From Acuticoccus mangrovi (GTDB taxonomy: Bacteria; Pseudomonadota; Alphaproteobacteria; Rhizobiales; Amorphaceae): a DNA stretch of 64,000 nucleotides. Positions within the stretch are counted from its first letter, which is position 1. Every line of letters starts with the position of its first letter. The stretch lies in the NCBI RefSeq assembly GCF_016411865.1, contig NZ_JAEKJA010000009.1, forward strand, positions 114,878-178,877, written 5' to 3'. Shown piece by piece: positions 9,240 through 17,021 of the stretch. The notes under the pieces are model-generated. The model did no database searches and was not told where the DNA came from. It saw nothing but the letters and a program-made list of their open reading frames with translations. A program made the position numbers and the translations under genes.

Positions 9240-10253
9240 GTGGCGCTTGCGACCAAGGCAGACGAAATTTCCGAAATCGCTTTCGGCTTCATGGGGTCCA
9301 AGGCCCTCTTCGCCGCACTTCAGCTCGAGGTGTTCAGCCACCTCTCCAAGGGGCCGCAGACCGCGGCCGAGGTGGCCGAAGCCGCTGGCGTTCACGAGGA
9401 TCGGATGCTCACGCTGCTGACGGCGCTCGCGGGCCTCGGCCTCGTCGCCTCCGAAGACGGCAAGTGGGTCAATGCGCCGGCCTCCGACGCCTTTCTGGTG
9501 AAGGGCGCGAAGTACGACTTCGGCGACTATCTGCGCCTCCAGGTGGGTCGCCAGATGTACGGCCTGCTCGATCAGATCGAGGGCGCCCTCACCAACGACC
9601 TGCCGGAAGAGGCGACCGCCTCCTACGCCGACTGGTTCTCCGATCCCAAGGAAGCCCGTCTCTATTCGGAGAGCCAGCACGCGGGCTCGCTCGGCCCGGC
9701 GCGCCAGCTCGTCAAGGGGCTCGACCTCTCGAAGGCGAAGACGATGCTCGACGTCGGCGGCGGCACCGGCGCCTTCGCCATCACCTTGTGCAAGGCCTTC
9801 CCGAACCTCACGGCGACCATCGTGGAGTTCCCCAACGTCGCCGCCATCGGCCGCGAGTATGTGGGCAAGGCGGGCCTTTCGGACCGCATCAAGTATGTGG
9901 AAGGCGACGGGCGGGAGGACATCTGGCCGAAGAACCAGGACGTTCTGTTGATGTCCTACCTCTTCTCCGGCATTCCGGGTGACGCCCACGAGCCGCTGAT
10001 CGCCCGTGCCTTCGACCACCTCGCGCCCGGCGGCCGCTACCTCATCCACGACTTCATCGTGGATGCGGACCGCACCGGCCCCAAGCTCGCCGCCCTCTGG
10101 CAGCTCCAGCACACCGCCTTCACGCCGGAGGCGCGCTCGCTCGACACGGCCTGGCTCGCCGACGCGCTGGAGCGGGCCGGCTTCGAGAACGTCTCGGTGG
10201 ACACGATGATCCCGGAGATGACGATGCTGGCGCAGGCGACGAAGCCCGCGTGA
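9240..10253 (+). CDS. SAM-dependent methyltransferase (O-/S-methyltransferase, possible DsyB family)
   Basis: A 337-residue class I methyltransferase of the acetylserotonin O-methyltransferase type: an N-terminal winged-helix dimerisation domain (FMGSKALFAALQLEVF to LTLLTALAGLGLV) and a C-terminal Rossmann domain with motif I LDVGGGTGAFAI and the acidic residue in TIVEF. The GTG at 9240 is chosen because AAGGAG lies a few bases upstream; the ATG at 9168 lacks one. Family members methylate small molecules, including carotenoids, bacteriochlorophyll, and methylthiohydroxybutyrate (DsyB, in DMSP synthesis). No carotenoid or bacteriochlorophyll genes are nearby. DsyB is a guess from length, fold and lineage, not an identification. 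Confidence 0.82.
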   Translation: MALATKADEISEIAFGFMGSKALFAALQLEVFSHLSKGPQTAAEVAEAAGVHEDRMLTLLTALAGLGLVASEDGKWVNAPASDAFLVKGAKYDFGDYLRLQVGRQMYGLLDQIEGALTNDLPEEATASYADWFSDPKEARLYSESQHAGSLGPARQLVKGLDLSKAKTMLDVGGGTGAFAITLCKAFPNLTATIVEFPNVAAIGREYVGKAGLSDRIKYVEGDGREDIWPKNQDVLLMSYLFSGIPGDAHEPLIARAFDHLAPGGRYLIHDFIVDADRTGPKLAALWQLQHTAFTPEARSLDTAWLADALERAGFENVSVDTMIPEMTMLAQATKPA

Positions 10254-10260
10254 CGCTCGG

Positions 10261-10286
10261 CGGGCGCCGCCCTGTGGCGGCGCCCG
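10261..10286. terminator. GC-rich hairpin between convergent genes
   Basis: An 11-bp perfect inverted repeat (CGGGCGCCGCC, loop CTGT, GGCGGCGCCCG) fills the 36-bp gap between the methyltransferase and the convergent permease gene. There is no T-tract on either strand, but position and stability suggest a bidirectional transcription end. Confidence 0.6.
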
Positions 10287-10289
10287 CAC

Positions 10290-11891
10290 TCAGCCGGCCT
10301 GCGGCACCTCCGCCGTGCCGTACTCTTCGGCTTCGAGCACCTTTTCCTCGGCGATGAAGCGCTCGTAGTCCTCCCGCGGCAGCCGATCGCGCACCGCCAT
10401 CACGAAGACGGCGAGGGAGAGGACGGCGACGATCACGCTGTCGAACGGATGGGGCACAATGCCGTAGCCGCCGCCGTAGCCCCCCATCAGCGACATCACC
10501 GTCAGCCCGACGAGGTAGGGCGCGAGCCACAGCGCGCCGCGCGGGGAGAGGTCTTCGCGTCCGCCGATCGCAAGGCGCAGCCCGAAGAGGGCGAGGCCGA
10601 CGACGAGGAGCAGGAGTAACCGCCAGATGGTGTCCCAGCCCGACCAGTAGATCATCAAGGTGGCGACGGCGAAGCCCAGCGCGCCGAGGATCGGCGCGGC
10701 GGGGAGGCGGAAGGAGCGCTCGGCGGCGGGGTCGAGCGCGCGCAGCGACACCACCACCACCGGCCCCGCCACGAAGGAGAGGACGATCGCCGCCCCGTTG
10801 AGCGCCACGATCTCGGCGAACGGAATGCTCACGAGCAGGACCAGCGCCACCACGTAGTTGAGGAGCAGCGCCCAGAGCGGCACGCCGTAGGCGTTGAGCC
10901 TCGCGATGATGCCGGGAAAGACGCCGTTGTTGGCGATCGCCATGGCGAGGCGGCCGTTGGAGCCGACGGCGACGAGGGCGCCGCCGATGGGCGAGATCAC
11001 CGCGGCGGCATTGAGCAGGCTGACGAGCCACAGGAGGCCGACGGCGGTGGCGAGGGCACCAAGCGGTCCCAGCGTGTGGGCCGATTCCACCGCCGCCCAG
11101 CCCGCCTCGAGCTGCGCCGGGTCGAGCGCGCCGATGAAGGCGATCTGGATGCCGCCGTAGACGACGAGGCAGATGACGACGGCGAGGATCAGCGCGAGCG
11201 GGATGGTGCGCTGCGGATCGCGCGTTTCTCCCGCCATGTCGATCGCGTGGCGGAAGCCGATGAAGGCGAACACCACGCCCCCCGAGGCGACGGCGGCGAA
11301 GATCCCGGACATGCCGTAGGGTGCGAAGCCCTCGTGCGCGACGAAGTTCTGCGGCTCGAAGCGGGCGGCGACGATCGCCACCAGGAAGATCATCGGGATC
11401 ACCAGCTTGAGCCAGGTGAGGGTGGTGTTGATCTTGGCGAACCAGGCGACGCCGAAGGCGTTGACGAGGGTGAAGACGAGGAGAAGCGCCGCGGCGGCGG
11501 CGTAGCCGAGCACGGTGAGCCCGTCGCCCTCACCCTGATGGAGGCCCGGCAGATAGGCCGAGGCGTAGCGCAGCGCCGCTTCGACCTCGATCGGGGCGGT
11601 GGTGCAGTAGCCTGCCCACGCGCTCCAGCCGAGGACCATCGCGAGCAGCCGCCCGTGGCTGAACTGGGGGATGCGGGCGATGCCGCCGGCGACGGGAAAG
11701 AGCGCGGTGATCTCGGCGAAGGCGAGGGCGAGAAGCAGCATCGCCACCGCGCCGATGCCCCAGGCGAGCACCGCCGCGGGGCCCGCGAGCTGGCTCGCCA
11801 GCAGCGGCGCGAACAGCCAGCCGGAGCCCAGAACGCCGCCGACGGCGACGAAGGTGAGGCCCACGAGGCCGATCTCACGCTGCATCGCCAT
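10290..11891 (-). CDS. APC-superfamily amino acid permease
   Basis: A 533-residue polytopic membrane protein with about 12 to 14 hydrophobic helices. The first helix carries the APC signature (GLVGLTFVAVGGVLGSGWLF, with the unwound G-S-G substrate segment), and a second conserved stretch is FIGFRHAIDMAGETRDPQRTIP. It probably imports an amino acid or amine with protons; the layout resembles the YveA-type aspartate permeases, but specificity cannot be read from the sequence. The C-terminal tail (about 40 residues) is acidic and cytoplasmic. It stands alone, 120 bp downstream of parE on the same strand. Confidence 0.88.
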   Translation of the reverse strand: MAMQREIGLVGLTFVAVGGVLGSGWLFAPLLASQLAGPAAVLAWGIGAVAMLLLALAFAEITALFPVAGGIARIPQFSHGRLLAMVLGWSAWAGYCTTAPIEVEAALRYASAYLPGLHQGEGDGLTVLGYAAAAALLLVFTLVNAFGVAWFAKINTTLTWLKLVIPMIFLVAIVAARFEPQNFVAHEGFAPYGMSGIFAAVASGGVVFAFIGFRHAIDMAGETRDPQRTIPLALILAVVICLVVYGGIQIAFIGALDPAQLEAGWAAVESAHTLGPLGALATAVGLLWLVSLLNAAAVISPIGGALVAVGSNGRLAMAIANNGVFPGIIARLNAYGVPLWALLLNYVVALVLLVSIPFAEIVALNGAAIVLSFVAGPVVVVSLRALDPAAERSFRLPAAPILGALGFAVATLMIYWSGWDTIWRLLLLLVVGLALFGLRLAIGGREDLSPRGALWLAPYLVGLTVMSLMGGYGGGYGIVPHPFDSVIVAVLSLAVFVMAVRDRLPREDYERFIAEEKVLEAEEYGTAEVPQAG

Positions 11892-12011
11892 GGTCGACCT
11901 CCACGCCCAGTTCGCGGCACGAACGTGCCGCCGATCCGGCCGAGACGACCGACCACTCGCCGCATTCTCTCGGCAATCTTCGAGCCCTGCAACCGCCGCG
12001 GCGGGCCGGGA

Positions 12012-14072
12012 TCAGATGTCCAGCGCGTCGGCCTCGGCGAACGCGGCGTTCTCCTGGATGAAGGCGAAGCGGGCCTCGGGCTTGTTGCCCATGAGGCGAT
12101 CGATGGTGGAGCGGGTCGCGTCCGGCTCGCTGGCGATGACGACACGCAGCAGCGTGCGCGTCTTCGGGTCCATGGTGGTCTCCTTGAGCTGACCCGGCAT
12201 CATCTCGCCGAGGCCCTTGAAGCGGCCGATCTCCATCTTCTTGTCGCGGTTGAACTCGCTGGCGAGCAGCGCCTCGCGGTGGGCGTCGTCGCGGGCATAG
12301 AGCGTCTTCGCCCCCTGCGTCAGCTTGTAGAGCGGCGGCACGGCGAGGAAGAGGTGGCCGGCGTCGATCAGCCCCGGCATCTCGCGGTAGAAGAAGGTGA
12401 TGAGGAGCGAGGCGATGTGGGCTCCGTCGACGTCCGCGTCGGTCATGATGATGACGCGCTCGTAGCGCAGCTTCGTGAGGTCGAAATCCTTGCGCATGCC
12501 GCAGCCGAGGGCGAGCACGAGGTCGGAGAGCTGCTGGTTGGCGCTCACCTTCTCCCGCCCGGCGTTGGCGACGTTGAGGATCTTGCCGCGCAGGGGAAGC
12601 ACCGCCTGGGTGGCGCGGGCGCGGGCCTGCTTGGCCGATCCGCCGGCCGAGTCGCCCTCCACGATGAAGATCTCGGTGTCGTCGGCCTTCGACTGGGTGC
12701 AGTCGGCGAGCTTGCCGGGAAGGCGCGTCTTGCGCGTGGCGGAGCGGCGGGCGACGTCCTTCTCGGCGCGCCGCCGCAGCCGCTCGTCGGACTTCGCGAC
12801 CACCGCGTCGAGCACTTCGGTGCCGCGGGCGCGGTCGAGGGCGAGCCACTCCTCGAAGCTCTCGCGCACCGCGTTCTCAACCTGACGCGTGGCGATGCTG
12901 GAGGACAGCTTGTCCTTCGTCTGACCCACGAACTCCGGCTCGCGCACGAACACGGAGAGGACGGCGGCGGTGGCGGCGACCACGTCGTCGCCCGTCACCT
13001 GGGCGATCTTCTTGTTGCCGACGCGCTCGCCATGGGTCTTCAGCGCCTTGAGGAGGGCGTTGCGCAGCCCGGTGACGTGCGTGCCGCCCTCGGGCGTCGG
13101 GATGGTGTTGCAGTAGGAGCGGGTGAACTCGTCGACCGGCACGAAGCCGACGGCCCATTCGACCGAGCCCTTGCGCCCGGCCTCGCCGGCGCGCCCGGCG
13201 AAGATCGCATCGACCACCGTCGGCCGACCGGCGAGCTCGGCGGACAGGAAGTCGGCGAGGCCGCCGGGGAAGTGGAAGTTCGCCTCCGCGGGCGGCGCAC
13301 CGTCGCCTTCGAGCAGCGAGGGGTCGCAGCGCCAGCGCAATTCGGCGCTCGCGAAGAGGTAGGCCTTGGCGCGCGTCTGGCCGAACAGCCGCTTGGGGTC
13401 GAAGCGGCAGTCCTTGAAGATCAGCGGATCGGGACGGAACGACACCGTGGTGCCACGCCGGTTGGGGGCGGCGCCGACCTCCTGAAGCGGCCCGTCGGGA
13501 TGGCCGCGCGAAAAGGTCTGGCGGTAGAGCTTCTTGCCGCGGGCGACCTCGACCACGAGCTCCTCCGACAGCGCGTTCACCACCGACACGCCGACGCCGT
13601 GGAGGCCGCCGGACGCCTCGTAGGCCTTGGAATCGAACTTTCCGCCGGCGTGGAGCGTCGTCATGATGACTTCGAGCGCCGACTTGTCGGGAAAGCGGGG
13701 GTGCGGCTCCACCGGAATGCCGCGGCCGTTGTCGGTCACGCTGATGCGGCCGGGCTCGACGCGCACCTCGATGAAGCTCGCGTGGCCAGCGACGGCCTCG
13801 TCCATCGCATTGTCGAGCACCTCGGCGAAGAGGTGGTGGAGGGCCCGCTGGTCCGTGCCGCCGATATACATGCCCGGACGCCGGCGGACCGGCTCGAGCC
13901 CTTCCAGCACCTCGATGTCGGCGGCGGTGTAGCCGGCCTCGCCGCCGTCGCCGGCAATGGGCGCGCGTGCGTTGGCGCGGCTCTCCTTCGACGGGGTGCG
14001 CGTGCGCGACGTCTGCGCGCGGGGGGCCGCCGGCTCGCGGCTGTCGTCGCTGAAAAGGTCCTTGTCGGCCAT
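12012..14072 (-). CDS. parE: DNA topoisomerase IV subunit B
   Basis: The ATPase subunit of topoisomerase IV, which decatenates daughter chromosomes. The 686-residue protein begins MADKDLFSDD and has a GHKL ATPase domain (EVLDNAMDEAVAG, VTDNGRGIPV, GGLHGVGVSVVNALS), a transducer domain, and a TOPRIM domain with VEGDSAGGSAKQ and MTDADVDGAH. Differences from GyrB include the FDLTKLRYER and FKGLGEM context of the shorter ParE C-terminus. The frame is open 328 codons further upstream, but that part has no protein-like composition and covers other genes. The roughly 60-residue N-terminal tail before the ATPase fold is low complexity. Confidence 0.95.
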   Translation of the reverse strand: MADKDLFSDDSREPAAPRAQTSRTRTPSKESRANARAPIAGDGGEAGYTAADIEVLEGLEPVRRRPGMYIGGTDQRALHHLFAEVLDNAMDEAVAGHASFIEVRVEPGRISVTDNGRGIPVEPHPRFPDKSALEVIMTTLHAGGKFDSKAYEASGGLHGVGVSVVNALSEELVVEVARGKKLYRQTFSRGHPDGPLQEVGAAPNRRGTTVSFRPDPLIFKDCRFDPKRLFGQTRAKAYLFASAELRWRCDPSLLEGDGAPPAEANFHFPGGLADFLSAELAGRPTVVDAIFAGRAGEAGRKGSVEWAVGFVPVDEFTRSYCNTIPTPEGGTHVTGLRNALLKALKTHGERVGNKKIAQVTGDDVVAATAAVLSVFVREPEFVGQTKDKLSSSIATRQVENAVRESFEEWLALDRARGTEVLDAVVAKSDERLRRRAEKDVARRSATRKTRLPGKLADCTQSKADDTEIFIVEGDSAGGSAKQARARATQAVLPLRGKILNVANAGREKVSANQQLSDLVLALGCGMRKDFDLTKLRYERVIIMTDADVDGAHIASLLITFFYREMPGLIDAGHLFLAVPPLYKLTQGAKTLYARDDAHREALLASEFNRDKKMEIGRFKGLGEMMPGQLKETTMDPKTRTLLRVVIASEPDATRSTIDRLMGNKPEARFAFIQENAAFAEADALDI

Positions 14073-14192
14073 TCTCGCCCTCGTGCTGCGGGCCACTAAG
14101 TAGCGAATGAAGCCCGCCGTGGCGACGGCGGGCGGAGAGTTGACCCCCGAAAACGGCATCTTCGTGCCGATTTGACACCAAGGAGTGAACCC

Positions 14193-14738
14193 ATGATCGC
14201 AACGGATACTGCGCTGGGGCTCGACGCGCCGGACTTCACCCTGCCGGCGACGGATGGACGGATGGTGTCGCTCGCCGACATCATGATGGACCACGGCGCC
14301 GTCGTCGCCTTCATCTGCAATCATTGTCCCTATGTGGTGGCGGCGGCGCGGCGCATTGCCGACGACGCGCGCACGCTGATGGGCGAGGGGGTCGGCTTCG
14401 TCGCCATCTGCAGCAACGATGCCAGCCGCTATCCGGCCGATTCGTTCGAGCGGATGGGCGAGTTCGCCACGGCCTACGGCTTCGCCTTTCCCTATCTGCA
14501 CGACGAGGATCAGCGTGTCGCTGCGGCGTATGGTGCGGTGGTGACGCCGGACTTCTTCGGCCTCGATGGGCGAGGGCGGCTGCGCTATCGTGGTCGCCTC
14601 GACGCCGGCGGAAGCGGTCGCCTGCCGCCCGAGGCGCCGCGCGAGCTCGTCGACGCGATGCGCACCGTCGCCGCGACGGGCGACGGCCCGGCGAGGCAGC
14701 ACCCGCCGGTGGGGTGCTCCATCAAGTGGCGTGTCTGA
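14193..14738 (+). CDS. Thioredoxin-fold AhpC/TSA-like redox protein
   Basis: A 181-residue peroxiredoxin/thioredoxin-like protein: APDFTLPATDGRMVSLAD at the N-terminus, then FICNHCPYV with a C-x-x-C pair where thioredoxins carry the active-site cysteines, and FPYLHDEDQRVAAAYGAVVTPDFF including the cis-proline loop (V-T-P). The family occurs in many alphaproteobacteria and is presumed cytoplasmic, with peroxidase or disulfide reductase activity not established. The ATG at 14193 is preceded by AAGGAG at a suitable distance. A strong hairpin starts just past the stop codon. Confidence 0.85.
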   Translation: MIATDTALGLDAPDFTLPATDGRMVSLADIMMDHGAVVAFICNHCPYVVAAARRIADDARTLMGEGVGFVAICSNDASRYPADSFERMGEFATAYGFAFPYLHDEDQRVAAAYGAVVTPDFFGLDGRGRLRYRGRLDAGGSGRLPPEAPRELVDAMRTVAATGDGPARQHPPVGCSIKWRV

Positions 14739-14774
14739 AAAAACGAACCGGCCGGCGGACATGCCACCGGCCGG
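14738..14774 (-). terminator. Rho-independent terminator reading leftward
   Basis: An 11-bp stem (14748-14758 with 14764-14774, one wobble or mismatch) and five-base loop are followed, on the minus strand, by a run of six T (complement of A6 at 14738-14743). The T-tract is on the minus strand although the only adjacent gene is on the plus strand. This implies a leftward transcript coming from the intergenic island at 14.8-15.1 kb, or a hairpin shared by both directions. Confidence 0.6.
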
Positions 14775-15423
14775 CCGTTGGGCGCCTCCCTCGACGCTGA
14801 CGCTCTCGTCGCCATCGCGGCTCTTCGACCGCTTCGTGGCGACGGCAGCGGATCCGTGGGGGCGGGTGACGATCGGCCCGGCCGTCCCTGGATCCAGACG
14901 TTCTCTATCCAACACCCGACAGGTTCCCGTCAGGCGTGGTGGTAAGCTTGTTCTTTGCGGCCGAAGCCATTTTTCTTCTGTGGCAGAAGGCTGGCGAACA
15001 ACGCGAACCGTGTGCCGTTGGGGGAGACAATTGAAGGCACATGTCGAGCACGGCAAGCCTTAAATTTCTATGCGATGATAATTTAATGCTAGACAAGATG
15101 AACGCGAGTCGCTCCACGGCCTACTTTTGCACTGCAACATAGCGGTCGATCGTCGGACGAGATCACCATGGGCCTGTGGATGATCGGGGGGGCACGGCGC
15201 GGGCCGCGGCTGGGACACTTGGTGTGGCGATCGGGCCACGATCGGGCCGACCGCCAGGCAATGCGGCATTTTCTGTCCACCGATCGTCCCGCCACGCGGG
15301 CCGAAGCTCGGGCGAAGCTGGGGACGATCCGATCCTGCTTGTGCTCAAGGGGGCGCCAATGGGCCGCAATGCCTTGTCAGCGCGCAGAATCATGGCAACA
15401 TCGGGATCGTGTTCAACGCAGTG
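14775..15423. other. Long intergenic island without a convincing protein gene
   Basis: About 650 bp carry only short frames with no protein-like features. A locally AT-rich stretch at 15060-15100 contains a promoter-like arrangement on the minus strand (TTGTCT, then an AT-rich spacer and a CATAGA/TAGAAA region), which would feed a transcript ending at the leftward terminator at 14738. A 21-codon minus-strand frame lies at 14905-14970. On the plus strand, TTGTCA at 15374-15379 could be the -35 box of the mini-gene that follows. I recognise no known RNA family (4.5S, 6S, tmRNA and RNase P signatures are absent). Confidence 0.4.
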
Positions 15424-15438
15424 AAAGGAGGTGATCCA
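15424..15438 (+). promoter_or_regulatory. Ribosome-binding site complementary to the full 16S rRNA 3' tail
   Basis: AAAGGAGGTGATCCA is the exact complement of the last 15 bases of 16S rRNA (TGGATCACCTCCTTT). The core GGAGG ends seven bases before the ATG at 15439. Typical sites in this window match only 4-6 bases, so this one is exceptional and settles the start of the small reading frame. Confidence 0.75.
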
Positions 15439-15519
15439 ATGTCGAGTGGGATTTCTGTGCGGACGGCGACGTCTGGATCGAAACGGCGGACTGAAGAGCA
15501 GCCTCTTTCTCTCTGCTGA
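15439..15519 (+). CDS. 26-residue mini-protein with extreme Shine-Dalgarno site
   Basis: A 26-codon frame, ATG to TGA, encoding a basic serine/threonine-rich peptide that begins MSSGISVRTATSGSKRR and ends in cysteine. There is no signal peptide or transmembrane segment. It sits alone: the neighbours on both sides are unrelated, and the gene to the right is convergent. The codons from 15484 on lie inside predicted RNA helices: CGGCGGAC at 15484-15491 can pair with GTCCGCCG at 15546-15553, and AGCAG/CTGCT pair around the stop codon. A strong terminator follows 45 bases after the stop, so the whole transcript would be roughly 150-200 nt. It could be a translated small RNA, a ribosome-sequestering RNA or a leader peptide; no downstream gene on this strand argues against attenuation. 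Function unknown. Confidence 0.5.
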   Translation: MSSGISVRTATSGSKRRTEEQPLSLC

Positions 15520-15563
15520 ACGATCGGGTTGACGCCGGGCTCACTGTCCGCCGTTTCTCACGA

Positions 15564-15592
15564 GGGGTCGCGCAAGCGGCCCCTTTTGTTTT
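15564..15592 (+). terminator. Rho-independent terminator of the mini-gene
   Basis: Stem GGGGTCGC / GCGGCCCC (one G-U pair) closed by a GCAA tetraloop and followed by TTTTGTTTT. This is a textbook intrinsic terminator on the plus strand, 45 bases after the mini-gene stop codon and just before the convergent VOC gene. Confidence 0.85.
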
Positions 15593-15602
15593 GGCGCGCC
15601 GA

Positions 15603-16031
15603 TCAGGCGAGCGGTGGCTCGCCGACGCTCGGCCAGTAGGTGCCGACGCTCCACAGGTTGGCTTCCGGGTCGCGAAAGGCGAAGTCGCGGCTGCCATAGT
15701 CGGTGTCGTGGGGATCCATCGCGATGGTCGCGCCCGCGGCGATCACCTTGGCGTGGAGCGCATCGGGGTCGGCGACGGCGAGGTAGAGGGCGTCGGTGCG
15801 CCGCCCGTCGAGGTCGCCGGCGAGCTCGCCATAGGCGTCGTCACGCGCCGTGCCGAGCATCAGGATCGAGGAGCCGTAGGCGAGTTCGGCGTGCTTGACC
15901 GCCGCGCCCTCGCGGTAGGCGGCCCTCAGGGTGAAGCCGACGACGTCGGTGAGGAAGGCGATCATCGCGTCCGCATCGCGGCAGCGCAGGGTGGGATAGA
16001 GCCGCGGCGGCTCGACGGGAGTCTTCGTCAT
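15603..16031 (-). CDS. VOC superfamily (glyoxalase-fold) protein
   Basis: A 142-residue single-chain vicinal-oxygen-chelate protein with two beta-alpha-beta-beta-beta halves: PTLRCRDADAMIAFLTDVVGF at the N-terminus and FAFRDPEANLWSVGTY at the C-terminus. The D-P-E-x-N-x-W pattern is typical of PhnB-like or bleomycin-resistance-like members. The substrate is unknown. It lies 72 bp downstream of an AraC-type regulator on the same strand; such AraC-VOC pairs recur in proteobacteria and suggest the regulator controls it. Confidence 0.85.
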   Translation of the reverse strand: MTKTPVEPPRLYPTLRCRDADAMIAFLTDVVGFTLRAAYREGAAVKHAELAYGSSILMLGTARDDAYGELAGDLDGRRTDALYLAVADPDALHAKVIAAGATIAMDPHDTDYGSRDFAFRDPEANLWSVGTYWPSVGEPPLA

Positions 16032-16103
16032 GGGGGCCTCGCTTCGGGTTCCGTGCCGCCATCTGGGGCGAGGGCCGTGGGCGAGGCTTGAAGAAATGTC
16101 GGC

Positions 16104-16931
16104 TCAGTCGAGGGGCTCGGGGCGGCGCAGGCGCGGGTCGAGATGGGCGCGGCGATGCGCCCAGGCGGAGGGCGTCTCGCCGGCGAAGGCCCGGAACTCG
16201 CGGGCAAGGTGCGCCTGGTCGCTGTAGCCGGCCGCGACCGCGATGGCGGCCCACCCCGTCTCCCCGCCACCCTCGGCAAGAGCGCAGGCGGACTGGAAGC
16301 GCACGATGCGCCCCACCGCCTTGGGCGGCAGGCCCAAGGTCGCCCGGACGCACGCCGAGAGGTGCTGGCGGCTCACCCCGATGTCGTCGGCGATCGCGGC
16401 GACCGGCCGCCGACCCCCGCTCGCGAGGAGGTCGTGGAGGGCGTGCCGCACCGTCGCGCCGGGCGGCGTGCCGACGCGGGGGAGGAGGAAGGCTTCGACG
16501 AGGTCGCAGCGCGCTCCCCAATCGCTGGTCGCGCCGAGGCGGTCGACGAGATCGCGCCCGTCGCGGCCGAAGAGGGCGCCGACGTCGACCATCCGGTCCG
16601 CCATCGCGGCGAGGAGGCCGCCGAACAGGCGACAGGCGCCGCTGAGCGTGAAGTTGACTTGCACGCACTCCGCGCCGCCGTCGGAGAGGATGTGGACGGG
16701 CCGCGCCGACACGCCGGCGCCGAAGCTCGGCTGGGCGTCGGCCGCCGTCGGCTCCCGCCCGAGGCCGATCCGGAAGGGGGTACCGAGGTTGATGATGAGC
16801 GGCACCGTGAGGCTCGCCGTCTCGCGCTGGGGCGGCGACAGGCCGCGCTCGCGATAGACGACGATCTCGCGCACCAGCCCCGCGAGCGGCGGGGAGGGGG
16901 CGCGCCGCAGCAGCGCGAAGGGCGGCGTCAT
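16104..16931 (-). CDS. AraC-family transcriptional regulator
   Basis: A 275-residue regulator. The N-terminal part resembles the cupin-like sensing domain of the DUF6597 type (LTVPLIINLGTPFRIG, then VQVNFTLSGACRLFGG). The C-terminal 100 residues form the double helix-turn-helix, with VAAIADDIGVSRQHLSACVR as the first and AIAVAAGYSDQAHLAREFRAFAGETPSAW as the second. The effector is unknown. It probably regulates its own operon with the VOC gene downstream. A 90-bp gap separates it from xthA. Confidence 0.88.
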   Translation of the reverse strand: MTPPFALLRRAPSPPLAGLVREIVVYRERGLSPPQRETASLTVPLIINLGTPFRIGLGREPTAADAQPSFGAGVSARPVHILSDGGAECVQVNFTLSGACRLFGGLLAAMADRMVDVGALFGRDGRDLVDRLGATSDWGARCDLVEAFLLPRVGTPPGATVRHALHDLLASGGRRPVAAIADDIGVSRQHLSACVRATLGLPPKAVGRIVRFQSACALAEGGGETGWAAIAVAAGYSDQAHLAREFRAFAGETPSAWAHRRAHLDPRLRRPEPLD

Positions 16932-17021
16932 CCGCCGTGCCCGCCGCGAGTGGGCGCGCCGCAGGTCTCGAGGGGCCGAAGGGGAGGTGGGCGCAGGCGG
17001 ATCGGCGCGCCCACGGCGACC

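Noticed and set aside
11076..14099. 1,007-codon plus-strand frame opposite the permease and parE
   Set aside because: Its product is rich in R, G, D, H and A repeats with no fold. It is a GC-rich mirror of two real genes on the other strand.
14073..15056. 328-codon N-terminal extension of parE
   Set aside because: The ParE fold starts at 14072 with MADKDLF; the upstream part has no protein-like features and overlaps the thioredoxin-like gene.
14905..15117. 70-codon minus-strand frame in the intergenic island
   Set aside because: No ribosome-binding site or domain, mixed composition. The transcript through it, if real, is more likely non-coding.
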